A program made the position numbers and the translations under genes. Below are positions 27,793 to 35,637 of a DNA stretch of 64,000 bases, in pieces. Under the pieces are notes generated by a model that had not been told where the DNA came from, ran no database searches, and saw nothing but the letters and a program-made list of their open reading frames with translations. Every line of letters begins with the position of its first letter. Positions within the stretch are counted from its first letter, which is position 1. This DNA is from G963665085 sp963665085. GTDB taxonomy: Bacteria; Bacteroidota; Bacteroidia; Bacteroidales; JAAAOM01. The DNA lies in contig CAXXXS010000001.1 in the NCBI GenBank assembly GCA_963665085.2, positions 124,001 to 188,000 of the forward strand. The letters run 5' to 3'.

Positions 27793-30135
27793 CTAAAAAG
27801 CTTGATGTACTTTTTCCATACACTCAGTAGTTTTAATCTCAAAAGGAAGCTCTGCTTTAATATCTGTGCAAGAAGCCCCAACTATTGCTTTGTATTTACC
27901 GGCATCTGTAATCCAAGCTAACTCTAGTTCGTTGAATGAAGCAACATCAGCTTTTGAAAAAGATAATGTTAATGTTTCACTCTCACCTGGTTTTAACTCT
28001 TTTGTTTTTCCAAATGCTTTTAATTCTTTAACCGGTTTGTCTGCATATTTACTTTCAGGAGCTGAAACATACAACTGAACAACTTCTTTTCCAGCGTAAT
28101 CGCCATCATTTTTAACAGTTACTGAAACTGTATATTCACCATTGCTTTCAGATATTTTTGCATTGCTATACTCAAAAGTTGTATACGATAATCCATATCC
28201 AAATGGATAAGATACAGGAACGTTGTATTTATCAAAATAACGATAACCTACATATATATCTTCTGCATATACAGTGTAATCGACGTTTCTAACTGTATTT
28301 TGTACTCCTGGCCTTTTAGACATAAAACCCGACAAATCCATCTTTCCATTCTCTGTTAATGGGAAGTTTTCTGATGACCAATGATCCTCAAATTTAACAG
28401 GGTAGGTAGCAGTTAATTTTCCCGATGGGGTTACTTTACCAGTTAAAGCATCTGCGATAGTGTTACCACCTTCTTGACCAGCCTGTCCGGCTAAAAGTAT
28501 TGCATCTGGCATTGATTTCCAGGTTGCAGTTTCAATAACTCCACCAATATTAAGAATTACGATTACTTTTTTATTAGCTGCATGAAATGCTTCAGTAACA
28601 GCAGAAATCAAACCAATTTCGTTTTTAGATAGATTGAAATCCCTGTCTAACTTTCTATCAAAAAATTCTCCTGAAGTACGTCCTAAAGTAATAATTGCAA
28701 CATCGTTGCTTTTCACTGCTTTTGCTAACATCGCTTCTGAAGGGATAAACTCATCAGGTCTTACTTTTGGCAAGAAAGCTGATAGCTGATCTCCCCCAGC
28801 AGCTTCTGCTTTTTTAGCTTCTTCTGCCATATAGGTATTATATGCTTTAACGATAGTGCTATTTACTTTATAACCTGCATTTTTTAATCCTTCAATCAAA
28901 GAAACCGTATAGGCTTTGTTTACATCACCAGAACCTGTACCTCCTGCAATTAAATCATAAGAAGTAATCCCAAAAGCAGCTACATTTTTCACAGAAGAAG
29001 AAAGAGGCATTGTTTTGCCTTCATTCTTAAGTAAAATCATACCTTCAGCAGCAGATTGACGAGTAATTGTTGCATGAGCTTTAAGATCTGGTTTATCTGA
29101 ATATTTATATCCTTTAAAACGAGGTGAACGAAGTACTAACTCTAATACTCTTTTAACGCAAGCATCAGCATCTTCCATTGTTAACTGACCGCTTTTCATT
29201 CCTTCAACCAATGCTTCATATTGAGTATCACGACCTGGTTCTAATAAATCATTACCAGCTTGAATCTGTGCAACCGCGTCGTTACCACCAAACCAGTCAG
29301 TCATAACCAATCCTTTGAATCCCCACTCAGTCCTCAATACATCCGTAAGAAGATCTTTTCTTTCTGAAGTATAAATTCCATTTAAATAGTTATAAGAAGT
29401 CATCACAGTCCAAGGATCTGATTCTTTAACTGCAATTTCAAAACCTTTAAGGTACAACTCACGCAAAGCCCTGTGCGAAACACGAGCATCTGTGTTTGTC
29501 CTGTTTGTCTCTTGGTTATTTGCTACAAAGTGTTTGAGTGAAACTCCTACTCCATTACTTTGTATTCCATTAACCATAGCAGCAGCTATCTTACCAGAAA
29601 CGACAGGATCTTCCGAATAATATTCAAAATTTCGTCCATTTAATGGGTTTCTTTGAATATTCAAAGCAGGAGCAAGTAATACGTCAGCACCATATTCCAA
29701 TACTTCGTTACCCATTGCTTTACCAACTTGTTGAACAAGTTCTGTATTCCAGGTTGAAGCCATAACAGTTCCTACAGGAAAACCTGTACAATAATATGTA
29801 TTTGCATCCCCTTCTCTTATTGGAGTAATGCGTAAACCGGCAGGACCATCAGCTAAAACAACAGCAGGAATTCCTAAACGATCTATCGGATAAGTTGTTC
29901 CGGCAGCACCAGGGACCAAAGATTTTGTTTCTCCAACTACAGCATTATCCCCTGAGAAACCAGCCATACCAGTTCCTATTAACATATGTGCTTTTTCTTC
30001 GATTGTCATTGCGCCAATGACTTTTTCAATTGGATCTTTACCTAATTGTGGTGCATTCTGAGCTTTTACATTTGTAGATAAAATGGAGCCCGACAATAAA
30101 AAAATACTCCCCAACAATAAAATTTTCTTTTTCAT
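27793..30135 (-). CDS. Secreted glycoside hydrolase family 3 (beta-glucosidase-like)
   Basis: Retaining exo-glycosidase, probably periplasmic: the signal peptide ends in LSTNVKAQNAP. The N-terminal TIM barrel carries LADGPAGLRI, the acid/base-region context NFEYYSEDP, SLKHFVANNQETNR and the nucleophile aspartate in GLVMTDWFG (about D280). The alpha/beta sandwich domain (about 365-610) and a fibronectin-III-like C-terminal domain (about 660-760, containing VKNDGDYAGKEVVQLYVS) follow. At 780 aa it is of usual size. Substrate range within GH3 (beta-glucosides, xylosides) cannot be told. It is single-gene, with its own terminator and a dyad upstream, so it is probably regulated by carbohydrate or by the divergent Crp-type protein. 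Confidence 0.94.
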   Translation of the reverse strand: MKKKILLLGSIFLLSGSILSTNVKAQNAPQLGKDPIEKVIGAMTIEEKAHMLIGTGMAGFSGDNAVVGETKSLVPGAAGTTYPIDRLGIPAVVLADGPAGLRITPIREGDANTYYCTGFPVGTVMASTWNTELVQQVGKAMGNEVLEYGADVLLAPALNIQRNPLNGRNFEYYSEDPVVSGKIAAAMVNGIQSNGVGVSLKHFVANNQETNRTNTDARVSHRALRELYLKGFEIAVKESDPWTVMTSYNYLNGIYTSERKDLLTDVLRTEWGFKGLVMTDWFGGNDAVAQIQAGNDLLEPGRDTQYEALVEGMKSGQLTMEDADACVKRVLELVLRSPRFKGYKYSDKPDLKAHATITRQSAAEGMILLKNEGKTMPLSSSVKNVAAFGITSYDLIAGGTGSGDVNKAYTVSLIEGLKNAGYKVNSTIVKAYNTYMAEEAKKAEAAGGDQLSAFLPKVRPDEFIPSEAMLAKAVKSNDVAIITLGRTSGEFFDRKLDRDFNLSKNEIGLISAVTEAFHAANKKVIVILNIGGVIETATWKSMPDAILLAGQAGQEGGNTIADALTGKVTPSGKLTATYPVKFEDHWSSENFPLTENGKMDLSGFMSKRPGVQNTVRNVDYTVYAEDIYVGYRYFDKYNVPVSYPFGYGLSYTTFEYSNAKISESNGEYTVSVTVKNDGDYAGKEVVQLYVSAPESKYADKPVKELKAFGKTKELKPGESETLTLSFSKADVASFNELELAWITDAGKYKAIVGASCTDIKAELPFEIKTTECMEKVHQAF

Positions 30136-30181
30136 TTGTATTTGATATAGTTTGTTAATTATAATTAAAAAAACAGTTCCA

Positions 30182-30226
30182 TCAGGTAATGAAACACTTG
30201 CAAAACTTCAGATGAAAATTACCTGA
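30182..30226. promoter_or_regulatory. Spaced inverted repeat between GH3 and the divergent Crp-type gene
   Basis: Two perfect 9-bp arms, TCAGGTAAT and ATTACCTGA, separated by 27 nt, lie 46-91 bp upstream of the GH3 start. Half-site centres are 36 bp apart. The position in a divergent promoter region suits a regulator-binding site for one or both genes. Confidence 0.45.
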
Positions 30227-30369
30227 ATTTGGATTAAACGCCAAAAATAATCTACGAGACAGTTATTTGTATTGATACAGATCAGAAAATAGTCTACAGC
30301 ATGTTTTTTATCATGAAACCATTAAAATTTCTATTTTTGTTTCGTGCTGTTCTAAGGGGATAAATTTGG

Positions 30370-30948
30370 ATGAAGGAAAAGTTAATAATATCAAAAAACT
30401 TATCAGGGTATTTCGTCAAATTCAATGATGAAGAGCTTCTACTTTTCGCAAAACAATTAAAACAAATCATCGCAAAAAAAGGTGAACTGTTAATAAAAGA
30501 AGGAGAAATAGCAACCGGAATATTTTGGGTATCAAAAGGTTTACTAAGACAATATTATTTCAAGAATGGCCGTGATATCACAGAACATTTCGCTTGTGAC
30601 GGTCAAGGTGCCTTTTGCATTGAAAGTATATTTAACAAAACACCCTCGAAATTGATTGTTGAAGCCCTTGAAAAAAGTGTTGTATATTTAATCCCTTACT
30701 ACGAGATTATTAATTTATCAAAGAAACATCCGAAATTTGGCACATTAATTCGTAAGCTTTTAGAGCATTCTTTGATATTATCGCAAAAAAAAGCCGACTC
30801 TTTAAGATATGAAACTGTTCGTGAACGTTATGAACGATTTTTAGTTGATTACCCATGCGCGGCTAAAAGAGCTTCTGTCAACCATGTTGCTTCATTCTTG
30901 TTAATGACCCCCGAATCGCTTAGCAGGGTTAGGGCCGGCACCTTATAA
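30370..30948 (+). CDS. Crp/Fnr-family regulator, short form
   Basis: 192-residue protein with the cyclic-nucleotide-binding fold (about residues 20-130: FAKQLKQIIAKKGELLIKEGEIATGIFWVSKG) and a C-terminal helix-turn-helix ending VNHVASFLLMTPESLSRVRA, the arrangement common in Bacteroidota Crp-like proteins. The HTH is the last element and ends normally; I see no truncation. Typical residues for cAMP contact are not obvious, so the ligand is unknown. It diverges from the GH3 glucosidase gene and precedes a 905-bp gene-free region with tandem dyads, either of which could be its target. Confidence 0.85.
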   Translation: MKEKLIISKNLSGYFVKFNDEELLLFAKQLKQIIAKKGELLIKEGEIATGIFWVSKGLLRQYYFKNGRDITEHFACDGQGAFCIESIFNKTPSKLIVEALEKSVVYLIPYYEIINLSKKHPKFGTLIRKLLEHSLILSQKKADSLRYETVRERYERFLVDYPCAAKRASVNHVASFLLMTPESLSRVRAGTL

Positions 30949-31152
30949 AACTTTTTAACCATAAAATAAATACTTCAACATCTCCCACAAAAACTTTATT
31001 TATTTTGCTTTTATTCTTATAATTTAGTAACATGATGCAAATCTCCAAAAGAAACCCCTGAAATTTTCAAGGAGTTAATTAAATTATTCTAAATGCATAA
31101 AGAAAAGTTTTATTCAGATAAGGGTTAACAACATAACCTTACGCAAACAACA

Positions 31153-31192
31153 CTGTTCGTTAACGTACAGTTTCTGTTCTATTTCCGAACAG
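31153..31192. promoter_or_regulatory. Two tandem operator-like dyads
   Basis: Dyad 1 (31153-31170) reads CTGTTCGTTAACGTACAG, an 18-bp palindrome with one mismatched pair. Dyad 2 (31174-31192) is CTGTTC, seven bases, GAACAG. They share the half-site CTGTTC and their centres are about 21.5 bp apart, two helical turns. This is the pattern of paired binding sites for a dimeric regulator. Confidence 0.5.
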
Positions 31193-31273
31193 CTTATTTA
31201 GACCTCATTTCAACATTAACACTACAACATATTATATTATAAAACATTAAGGCATTTGGCATGATAAATGTCA

Positions 31274-31311
31274 TTTAGAAATCCTCCGGTTTGGTAGAAC
31301 CGGAGGCTAAA
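31274..31311. repeat. Bulged GC-rich hairpin, mobile-element-end-like
   Basis: An inner perfect 9-bp stem CCTCCGGTT/AACCGGAGG with loop TGGTAG is extended by an outer TTTAG/CTAAA stem, separated by a 4-nt bulge on one side. It stands out against AT-rich surroundings. The shape resembles subterminal hairpins of IS200/IS605 elements or REP units, but no transposase remains nearby, and a T-run nine bases later allows a terminator reading. Confidence 0.4.
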
Positions 31312-31410
31312 CACCTTTTTAATGGATGAATCGTAAAATTCAAAAGATGCAAGAGCGAAGTTACACAATTTAGGTTTATAAAATAGATAATTACACAACT
31401 ATCTTCTTTA

Positions 31411-31520
31411 GTTCGGGCATCCAAGGATTAACAATCTCAAGCAAAGGTGTCAACGTGAGCAGCTAGCCCTGCGAACAATTTTTCCGGTGCTTTCTCCACA
31501 GATGCAGAGTATAGCACCGG
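31411..31520 (+). ncRNA. Candidate structured RNA or 5' leader
   Basis: GTTCG+GGC at 31411-31418 can pair with GCC+CGAAC at 31466-31476 (3-nt bulge), enclosing about 47 nt that include a GATT/AATC hairpin. Directly after comes CCGGTGCT/AGCACCGG (31484-31491 with 31513-31520) with inner CTC/GAG pairing. It precedes the relic ORF at 31568, so it may be its old 5' leader. No known RNA family recognised; judged by eye only. Confidence 0.3.
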
Positions 31521-31567
31521 TTTAATTATGTCATATATATTTTTTTGTTAAACCTAAATTTTAATCT

Positions 31568-31758
31568 ATGAGAAAAAAAACCTTCTGGTAACATTAATTG
31601 GTACCTTTTTGATTGTGCACAACATCTTTACACAAGAAAATAGCAATATTTCTTGGAGCTGTCAAATTCTGGCAGCTCTTTTCTTTTCCAAACAATCAAA
31701 CCACCTGCTAAACAGGCAAGCACTTCTTTGCTTAGCCTTTAACAAGCTGCTCTTTTAG
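31568..31758 (+). pseudogene. Frameshifted relic of a secreted-protein gene
   Basis: ATG at 31568 is followed by a run of eight A and then a stop in frame. With one extra base in the A-run the frame continues as a convincing signal peptide (LLVTLIGTFLIVHNIFTQE) and stays open to TAG at 31758. The downstream part looks non-coding and contains a terminator, so the mature domain seems deleted. I read it as the 5' remnant of a lost exported-protein gene; a sequencing error alone would not restore a normal gene. Confidence 0.45.
31656..31687 (+). terminator. Intrinsic terminator inside the relic
   Basis: An 8-bp stem GAGCTGTC/GGCAGCTC (one G-U pair) with a 7-nt loop is followed by TTTTCTTTT. It suggests that the signal-peptide remnant was joined to the end of its transcription unit by a deletion. 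Confidence 0.65.
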
Positions 31759-31853
31759 GATATTTAAGAATAAATTTTAACATATTTTTATACTGAACAA
31801 AAGAACTTTCCCAAACACTTTTTGTTTGCGTATAATATTCAAACATAAAAATT

Positions 31854-32264
31854 ATGAAAAAAATAATATTTGATCCAGGAATCAACAACACGAAAGGTAG
31901 CTTGGCCGTTCTCATTATCCGTCTTGCTTTTGGAATTATGATGCTAACCCACGGAATACCAAAGCTTATTCATTTCTCTGATTATTCAGGAAATTTCATG
32001 AACTTTATGGGGTTTAGCAGTTCTTTTTCTCTTGGACTTACGATCTTTGCCGAATTTTTCTGTTCTTTACTTTTAATTTTTGGAATTGGGACAAGGGCCG
32101 CAGTTATTCCATTAATAATAACAATGCTCGTGGCTGTATTTATTGCCCACGGCGCTGATCCGTTCAGTAAAAAAGAAATGGGCTTTCACTATTTAATTGT
32201 ATATATTTCCCTTTTTATTTCGGGCAGTGGCAAATATTCGATAGATGCTCTAATAAAAAAATAA
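31854..32264 (+). CDS. DoxX family membrane protein
   Basis: 136-residue inner-membrane protein with four hydrophobic helices. The DoxX signature is visible in LIIRLAFGIMMLTHGIPKLIHF (residues about 20-42), followed by FAEFFCSLLLIFGIGTRAA and the C-terminal helix around HYLIVYISLFISGSGKYSID. Family members are linked to quinone or thiol redox processes, but a general biochemical role is not settled. It is transcribed alone from within the gene-poor 31-33 kb stretch; nothing nearby clarifies its partner. Confidence 0.85.
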   Translation: MKKIIFDPGINNTKGSLAVLIIRLAFGIMMLTHGIPKLIHFSDYSGNFMNFMGFSSSFSLGLTIFAEFFCSLLLIFGIGTRAAVIPLIITMLVAVFIAHGADPFSKKEMGFHYLIVYISLFISGSGKYSIDALIKK

Positions 32265-32412
32265 ATGTAAAATTGCTTCTGTATAAATATTTTCTTTGTT
32301 CAACAAGAACAATTTTGAGTTATTTCAAATTTCACAAAAAAATTAAAGCGTAGGCAATTAAATAAGAATTACTATTTTTATCTTAAAAAAACCAATTAAA
32401 GTAACTTATGAA

Positions 32413-32420
32413 TATATTTG
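32413..32420 (+). promoter_or_regulatory. Probable -7 promoter element for the 32.6-kb OMP gene
   Basis: TATATTTG, a full TAnnTTTG match, followed by CGGC. It would start a leader of about 135 nt before the OMP start codon. The -33 partner is weak, so this is a moderate call. The rest of the 296-bp gap holds nothing else I can name. Confidence 0.45.
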
Positions 32421-32560
32421 CGGCAATAATGTTAAAATGTAAAAATCGTTTTCGCATCTATAAAATTCGTCAATTAGTCGATTTTCTAGTTATTATGAAG
32501 TAGCGATATCTAACTTTAAAACCAATTTTATAAGAATTTAATATAATAATTACATAGATT

Positions 32561-33247
32561 ATGAAAAAATGCATCTTTTTTATATCATTTCTAGCCATAT
32601 GCGGATTAGCAATTTCGCAAGAATCAGAAATAGATTTTGAGCGAAAATATTTTTCTATTGGAATCAATGGAGGAGTGGGTTATAATTTAAACGGATACCG
32701 CTTAATGGTTGACAAGGAAGGATTTACATACTACGACATCAATCCACATGCATCTTTTGGATTAAATGGAAGCATATACATTACCCAAAAAATGCGCGGC
32801 CGTCTTGAAGCCAGATACCAAAAAATAGAATACGGAATGAATTGGCCGGAAAAATTCACCCATCAATACGATTATACAGAAACAACTCTTTCTACATTAG
32901 GTTTTAATGCCTATTTTGACTATTCGCTTATACAAAAAAACAAATTTGAACTTTTTGTTTCTCCGGGACTAGCCTCAGAGATTGTTGTAAAAGATAAATA
33001 CAAAACCTACCTTGCCGGTGATGATGAAGGAGAAACAAATTCAAAATACTATAACGTTTTCACCGATGCATATCGTAAAAAAGTAGCTGGAGCAAGTTTC
33101 TCTTTACTGGCAAAATACAATGTATTCGAGTTTATTGATATAACATTATCTCCGAGTTACACATATTTCTTTAAAGGATTTGTTATTCCTAATGACAAAC
33201 CTTATCAAAGGTTAAACCTTAATTTAGGTTTAGAAGTAACTTTTTAA
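32561..33247 (+). CDS. Outer-membrane beta-barrel protein
   Basis: 228 residues with signal peptide MKKCIFFISFLAICGLAISQ. The mature part has about eight to ten amphipathic beta strands (for example FSIGINGGVGYNL, MRGRLEARYQKIEYGM, ASFSLLAKYNVFEFIDITLSPSYTY) and ends LNLNLGLEVTF, with the terminal Phe that the BAM machinery recognises. No specific family beyond general OMP_b-brl. It stands alone, with an A/T-rich leader and a clear terminator. Confidence 0.8.
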   Translation: MKKCIFFISFLAICGLAISQESEIDFERKYFSIGINGGVGYNLNGYRLMVDKEGFTYYDINPHASFGLNGSIYITQKMRGRLEARYQKIEYGMNWPEKFTHQYDYTETTLSTLGFNAYFDYSLIQKNKFELFVSPGLASEIVVKDKYKTYLAGDDEGETNSKYYNVFTDAYRKKVAGASFSLLAKYNVFEFIDITLSPSYTYFFKGFVIPNDKPYQRLNLNLGLEVTF

Positions 33248-33277
33248 AAGTGCTATCATCTAGGTTTAGATAAAAAC

Positions 33278-33308
33278 AAAGCCGGAAAATTTCCGGCTTT
33301 ATTTTTTT
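33278..33308 (+). terminator. Intrinsic terminator after the OMP gene
   Basis: AAAGCCGGAAA/TTTCCGGCTTT, an 11-bp stem with one loop base in the perfect form, followed by ATTTTTTTA. It ends the OMP transcript 31 bp after the stop. Confidence 0.9.
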
Positions 33309-33460
33309 ATTTTATTTCCTGTTTTACTATAATACTTCCCTAAGCTTACTCCATCCAAAAACAGCTTATCCAGCAAGATCCTACTATTTTTTTGTTCCCT
33401 CCAAAATAGAGAGCGGCCCAAGTTCGGGCTCACTGTCAAGAAAAAAAATTGCGCAATAAA

Positions 33461-33490
33461 AAAAGAGGCTGTCAAAAAACAGCCTCTTTT
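33461..33490 (-). terminator. Intrinsic terminator after tRNA-Phe
   Basis: A perfect 12-bp stem (AAAAGAGGCTGT and its complement) with a 6-nt loop; on the minus strand it lies 5 nt past the tRNA 3' end and is followed by a T-run. Confidence 0.88.
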
Positions 33491-33494
33491 TATG

Positions 33495-33567
<73 letters not shown>

Positions 33568-33684
33568 CACGATTTTGGAGGTGCAAATGTAAATATTTTT
33601 TTTATTTTTCAAAACAGATTTCAAAAAATTACAATTTTTAATATTTCACGGGTTTTATAATTTTGCATCTCTTTTATTAAAATT

Positions 33685-34911
33685 ATGGAATTTGAGTCAC
33701 ATACTTTAAAAAATGGGTTAAGGATTATACATAAATCCGTACCTAACCTGATTGCCCATTGTGGTATTATGATTAATGCTGGCTCAAGAGATGAGTTAGA
33801 ACATGAACATGGCCTTGCTCATTTTATCGAACATGTCCTATTTAAAGGGACACAAAAAAGAAAGGCCCATCATATCCTAAATCGCATCGAAGATGTTGGA
33901 GGGGAAATAAATGCCTACACAACAAAAGAAGAAACTTGCATTTATGCCTCTTTCCTTCCTGGGTACTACGATCGTTCGCTTGAATTACTTAGTGATATTA
34001 TTTTTCACTCTAGTTTCCCCGATAATGAACTTGAAAGAGAAAAAGAAATAATTTACGATGAAATAAATTCTTATAAGGACTCCCCCTCTGAACTTATTTT
34101 TGATGAATTTGAAGAACTCCTTTTTGAGGGCAACCCAATCGGCCGAAATATTTTGGGCACAAAAAAACATTTAAAGAAATTTAGCAAAAAAGAAATCTTT
34201 GAATTTTTCGACAGGAATTATACAACCGATCAAATGGTAATAACTTCTGTTGGAAATATAAAATTCGAGAAATTAGTTAAGGCCATCGAGAAATATTTTG
34301 AAGTTGAACCTCAAAATGCACAAAAAAAAGCGCCTGAACGGGAAAAATTCAACACGTACAAATCAACATATGTTGAAAAGAAAAAACGCACATATCAAAC
34401 GCACTGCATTATTGGAACTCCGGCATATAGTTTAATCGATCAAAACAGGCTCGGACTTTATCTATTGAACAATCTACTTGGCGGCCCCGGATTAAGTTCA
34501 AGGTTAAATATGACGCTTCGAGAAAAAAATGGCATCAGCTACAACTCAGAATCGGCATACACTCCTTATAGCGATACAGGTATTTTTAATGTGTATTTTG
34601 GTACAAACAAAGAAAACCTCAACAAAAGTATCACTCTTGTAAAAAAAGAATTTAAAAAGCTACAGGATGCCGAATTAAGTAAATTCCAACTAGCAAAAGC
34701 AAAAAGACAATTACTTGGACAAATGGCTATTTCTTCAGAAAACCATGAGAACCTAATGCTTAACATGGGAAAAAGTTTTATGGTTTACGATAAAGTAGAC
34801 TCATTTCAGGAAATAACAGATAAAATACAATCCATAACATCATTACAACTACAGGAAATATCAAACGAAATATTTAATCCCCAACAACTGTCTTACCTCA
34901 TTTACTATTAA
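33685..34911 (+). CDS. M16-family zinc peptidase (processing-protease-like)
   Basis: Inverzincin metallopeptidase with HFIEH at residues 46-50 (inverted HxxEH zinc motif) and the third ligand glutamate at E126 in YDEINSY, exactly 76 residues after H50. The C-terminal half is the second M16 domain, with the conserved RLNMTLREKNGISYN that shapes the substrate cavity. At 408 aa it is a two-domain half-size enzyme acting as a dimer. No signal peptide is seen, so it is likely cytoplasmic. Its TAATG stop/start junction couples it to the O-methyltransferase gene. A TAATTTTG element lies about 20 nt upstream of the start. Confidence 0.94.
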   Translation: MEFESHTLKNGLRIIHKSVPNLIAHCGIMINAGSRDELEHEHGLAHFIEHVLFKGTQKRKAHHILNRIEDVGGEINAYTTKEETCIYASFLPGYYDRSLELLSDIIFHSSFPDNELEREKEIIYDEINSYKDSPSELIFDEFEELLFEGNPIGRNILGTKKHLKKFSKKEIFEFFDRNYTTDQMVITSVGNIKFEKLVKAIEKYFEVEPQNAQKKAPEREKFNTYKSTYVEKKKRTYQTHCIIGTPAYSLIDQNRLGLYLLNNLLGGPGLSSRLNMTLREKNGISYNSESAYTPYSDTGIFNVYFGTNKENLNKSITLVKKEFKKLQDAELSKFQLAKAKRQLLGQMAISSENHENLMLNMGKSFMVYDKVDSFQEITDKIQSITSLQLQEISNEIFNPQQLSYLIYY

Positions 34912-35561
34912 TGGATCATAAAATTTCTACTTCCGAAGATATTGAGAATTATGTTATAAATGTCAGTGAACCTGAAGACCCCGTTCTACATGAATTATAT
35001 CGTGAAACTAATTTAAAAATACTGCATCCAAGAATGTTGTCCGGTCAACTACAGGGACAATTTCTTACGATGTTAACTAGAATGATTAATCCAATAAATT
35101 TAGTAGAAATAGGCACTTTTACAGGATATTCTGCTATTTGCATGGCAAAAGGATTATCTGAAACAGGAAAAATACATACTATTGAAATAAATGATGAGTG
35201 TGAATCAATAGCCAGAAAATATTTCAAAAAAGCCGGGGTTGAAAAAAAAATCAATTTACATATTGGAGATGCCCTGAATATTATTGAGCAATTTAACTTT
35301 GAAATCGACATGGCTTTTATCGATGGTGATAAGAAAGAATATATTCGTTACTTTGAGAAAATTTTCCCAAAAATCAGAAAAGGGGGATTTATTTTTGCCG
35401 ACAATGTTTTATGGAATAACAAAGTAATTCAGGAAGTTAAACCAAATGACAGATCTACTATTGGTATTCTTGAATTTAACAAATTCATAAGTAACCATAA
35501 TGGAATTGAAAAAACGCTGCTCCCATTGAGGGACGGTTTATTTATAATTAGAAAAATATAG
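34911..35561 (+). CDS. Class I SAM-dependent O-methyltransferase (catechol OMT-like)
   Basis: 216-residue methyltransferase of the cation-dependent O-methyltransferase family. NLVEIGTFTGYSAICMAKGL is SAM motif I, HTIEINDECESIARKYF is motif II, IDMAFIDGDKKEYIRYF holds the metal-binding aspartate, and FIFADNVLWNNKV holds the second metal site. The substrate is unknown; small phenolics or CoA-linked catechols are the family norm. Translation is coupled to the M16 peptidase gene. Confidence 0.93.
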   Translation: MDHKISTSEDIENYVINVSEPEDPVLHELYRETNLKILHPRMLSGQLQGQFLTMLTRMINPINLVEIGTFTGYSAICMAKGLSETGKIHTIEINDECESIARKYFKKAGVEKKINLHIGDALNIIEQFNFEIDMAFIDGDKKEYIRYFEKIFPKIRKGGFIFADNVLWNNKVIQEVKPNDRSTIGILEFNKFISNHNGIEKTLLPLRDGLFIIRKI

Positions 35562-35637
35562 AAAATTTCTACTATTAAAAACAAATTAATTAAACCCTTG
35601 TTAATTAAGATGTATTTGAGACATAACGAGAACTAAG

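Larger units (their letters stand above)
30949..31853. other. 905-bp gene-free stretch with dyads, hairpins and a gene relic
   Basis: No intact gene of any length is evident on either strand. It holds a short dyad at 31123-31138 (GGTTA, six bases, TAACC), two tandem dyads at 31153-31192, a bulged GC-rich hairpin at 31274-31311, a base-pairable segment at 31411-31520, a frameshifted signal-peptide relic at 31568-31758 and a terminator inside it. I could not match it to TPP, cobalamin, SAM, FMN, glycine or cyclic-di-GMP riboswitch cores, SRP RNA, 6S RNA, tmRNA or RNase P. The first 200 bases and the part after 31760 look plain. Confidence 0.6.

Noticed and set aside
31270..31530. Known riboswitch (cobalamin, TPP, SAM, FMN, glycine, cyclic-di-GMP, fluoride)
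   Set aside because: None of the conserved core strings could be matched by eye; left as an unclassified structured segment.
32408..32503. 31-codon open frame MNIFAAIM... before the 32.6-kb OMP gene
   Set aside because: It includes the TATATTTG promoter element and has no family features, so it is probably untranslated.
33300..33460. Minus-strand frame of about 75 codons beside tRNA-Phe
   Set aside because: It runs across the tRNA and its terminator with no family feature; treated as non-coding.
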